From positions 1-5,400 of the forward strand of contig JAGMEL010000111.1 in assembly GCA_023128195.1 (NCBI GenBank): DNA of 5,400 nt, given 5' to 3'. Each line of letters starts with the position of its first letter. Positions within the stretch are counted from its first letter, which is position 1. Source of the stretch: Caldifarciminota bacterium. Lineage in GTDB: Bacteria; Hydrothermota; Tepidihabitantia; SM23-42. Position numbers and translations under genes: made by a program. Below are positions 4,051 through 5,400 of this stretch, piece by piece. The notes under the pieces were generated by a model. That model searched no databases and was not told the DNA's origin. It worked only from the letters and a program-made list of their open reading frames with translations.

Positions 4051-4992
4051 ATGTTTATATTTGGTATACTCATCATTGTTGTTATGTTTATCTTCAGGTC
4101 TGCCTATAAAGTCAAACCTGAAGATATGCGCATTGAGGATAAACTAAAGGTCCGCACTTTTGTCACGCTCGGTGCCAGTGTTCTCGGTGGAATTATGATT
4201 ATCGGTTCTCTTCTTCGCATTGTGCCAGCTGGTTCAGTCGGCGTACAGGTCCTGTTTGGTAAGGTGCTCACTAAATCAACACTGTCAGAAGGGTTGAATA
4301 TTGTTAATCCTTTTATCACTCTCGAAATCATGACTGTCAGGACACAGGCATATACGATGTCAATAGCAACTGAAGAAGGACAAAGATATGGGGATGACGC
4401 AATTACATCTCTCACAAAAGACGGTTTGGAAATTGCCATGGACCTGACTGTCTGGTTTCACTTGGACTCGCCAGAAGCAGCAATCGTCTTTCAGAAAATC
4501 GGAAAGGACTATGTAGCAAAAATCGTGCGACCGGCAGCCCGTACCGCAATCAGGAATACTACTGTTAAATACAATGCGGTTGAGATATACTCGGAAAAGC
4601 GCGAAGAAGTACAGACAGAAATAAACAAACAACTGGAACAGGATTTAGATGGACGGGGAATTGTGCTGGAAAAGGTGCTTTTAAGAAATATCAAACTGCC
4701 TGCAAAGGTAAAGAATGCAATCGAGGCTAAACTCGAGGCTGAACAGGATGCACAAAAAATGGAATTTGTTCTGTTAAAAGAGATCAAAGAAGCCGATAGG
4801 AAAAAGATCGAAGCAGGAGGAATTGCTGCAGCACAGAGGATTATTGCCCAATCATTGATCGGTGAGAGAGGACGGGCTTATCTATCATGGAAATACCTGG
4901 AAAATCTCAAAAACCTTTATCAGTCACCCAATAATACTATTGTTATCGCACCCTATGACAAGAGCTTTATACCATTGCTGCAGATTAAATAG
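4051..4992 (+). CDS. Prohibitin-family SPFH-domain membrane protein
   Basis: A 313-residue protein with two N-terminal hydrophobic segments, residues 1-15 (MFIFGILIIVVMFIF) and about 38-57 (VTLGASVLGGIMIIGSLLRI). They are joined by a charged stretch (KPEDMRIEDKLK) that is unusual for simple prohibitins. The SPFH domain starts at VPAGSVGVQVLFGKV (58-72), continues through GLNIVNPF and the DGLEIAMDLTVWFHLD strand region, and ends near 215. A charged, Ala- and Glu-rich coiled coil follows (about 180-260, including AIEAKLEAEQDAQKMEF). The tail is typical of bacterial prohibitins (YLSWKYLENLKNLYQSPNNTIVIAP). SPFH proteins form large membrane rings; the bacterial HflK/HflC pair regulates FtsH. The exact role here is not determinable. 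It has an excellent ribosome binding site AAAGGAGG five bases before the ATG. No NfeD partner gene is next to it. Confidence 0.88.
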   Translation: MFIFGILIIVVMFIFRSAYKVKPEDMRIEDKLKVRTFVTLGASVLGGIMIIGSLLRIVPAGSVGVQVLFGKVLTKSTLSEGLNIVNPFITLEIMTVRTQAYTMSIATEEGQRYGDDAITSLTKDGLEIAMDLTVWFHLDSPEAAIVFQKIGKDYVAKIVRPAARTAIRNTTVKYNAVEIYSEKREEVQTEINKQLEQDLDGRGIVLEKVLLRNIKLPAKVKNAIEAKLEAEQDAQKMEFVLLKEIKEADRKKIEAGGIAAAQRIIAQSLIGERGRAYLSWKYLENLKNLYQSPNNTIVIAPYDKSFIPLLQIK

Positions 4993-5072
4993 AACTATTT
5001 CCATCTGAAAAAGGCTTAAGAGGGCTAAAAAAACCGATTATCATCCTTGTTAGATTATAGTCTAGGAGTAAA

Positions 5073-5400
5073 ATGGAGTTTGCAGCGAAGAAAGTATTTG
5101 CGACAACATTGTTTACTGATATAAGACACTTCAATAAAATTGTTAATATTCTATCATTGGAAGAGACCCATGCATTTCTGAACGACTGTTATGCACCGAT
5201 TGTTGAAATAGCTATTGATCATGATGGAACGATTGATAAATTTATCGGCGATGCAGTAATGATCGTATTTGGCGCGCCGGTCACTCATGAAGATGACCCA
5301 ATCCGGGCAGTAAAATGCGCTCTGGATATACAGAAAAGGATTGAGGAGATTAATGTTAAATGGAGAAACCTATTGAATTTTCTTGTGGAAATTGACATAG
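5073..5400 (+). CDS. Class III adenylate/guanylate cyclase, N-terminal part (runs off window)
   Basis: The first 109 codons of a class III nucleotidyl cyclase, which makes cAMP or cGMP from ATP or GTP. The catalytic domain begins almost at the N-terminus: TTLFTDIRHF carries the first metal-binding Asp (D16), and DKFIGDAVMIVFGAPVTHEDDPIRAV carries the second (D60) with the family's typical GDAVMIVFGAP strand. K56 sits where adenylate cyclases have the base-selecting Lys, which favours ATP as substrate, but the partner residue is beyond the edge. No membrane or sensor segment precedes the domain, so any sensor, TPR or ATPase part would be C-terminal. The ribosome site AGGAG (5064-5068) is four bases before the ATG, and an in-frame TAG at 5058-5060 excludes an earlier start. 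It follows the SPFH gene by 80 bp with no terminator visible, so they may be co-transcribed. Confidence 0.92.
   Translation, partial: MEFAAKKVFATTLFTDIRHFNKIVNILSLEETHAFLNDCYAPIVEIAIDHDGTIDKFIGDAVMIVFGAPVTHEDDPIRAVKCALDIQKRIEEINVKWRNLLNFLVEIDI

Noticed and set aside
4104..4787. Three minus-strand ORFs of 90-111 codons
   Set aside because: They lie entirely opposite the SPFH gene, which has a strong ribosome site and recognisable domain; their translations are Ser/Cys-rich shadows.
1..5400. Phage, transposase, toxin-antitoxin or defence genes
   Set aside because: All credible ORFs are assigned to housekeeping or envelope families, and no integrase, transposase, restriction or toxin motif is visible.
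1..5400. tRNA or rRNA genes
   Set aside because: No cloverleaf with a TTCRA arm or conserved rRNA segment was seen in the gene-free stretches on either strand.

Overview
The window is AT-rich bacterial DNA with mostly housekeeping genes and no mobile element or phage gene. The lapA-lapB pair (inner-membrane lipopolysaccharide-control proteins in characterised bacteria), a SPOR-domain protein with a signal peptide and a D-Ala-D-Ala ligase point to a diderm with peptidoglycan. Short palindromes and heptanucleotide arrays in the intergenic spaces remind me of uncultured lineages such as WOR-3/Stahlbacteria or related candidate phyla. That is an impression; no marker gene here fixes the taxon.

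Layout. On the minus strand, in transcription order: lapA-like (2688-2392), lapB-like (2395-1265), a TPR+SPOR protein (1310-540), a gene-free spacer of about 400 bp (539-132), then the first 43 codons of mutS (131-1, cut by the window edge). lapA and lapB overlap by 4 bp, and lapB and the SPOR gene by 46 bp, so these three look translationally coupled. On the plus strand: ddl (2900-3826), a short remnant-like or very small-ORF region, a prohibitin/SPFH membrane protein (4051-4992) and the start of a class III nucleotidyl cyclase (5073 to the window edge).

The two gene sets diverge from a roughly 200-bp spacer (2689-2899). It holds a period-7 array and a good sigma70-type promoter on each side. 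The ddl promoter puts the predicted transcript start at or within a base or two of the ATG, and ddl has no ribosome binding site, so it is a candidate leaderless mRNA. The lapA promoter predicts a leader of only about ten bases.

The lapA/lapB/SPOR/ddl/SPFH set forms a cell-envelope theme: lipopolysaccharide control, glycan binding, peptidoglycan precursor synthesis and membrane organisation. The most unusual structure is the SPOR-mutS spacer. It is built almost entirely from short inverted repeats. An 8-base linker (GCAGGATC or GCAGTATC, and its reverse complement) occurs seven times there and separates hairpins whose stems differ completely in sequence. I see no clear undescribed protein system; this linker/hairpin array is the best candidate for something new.
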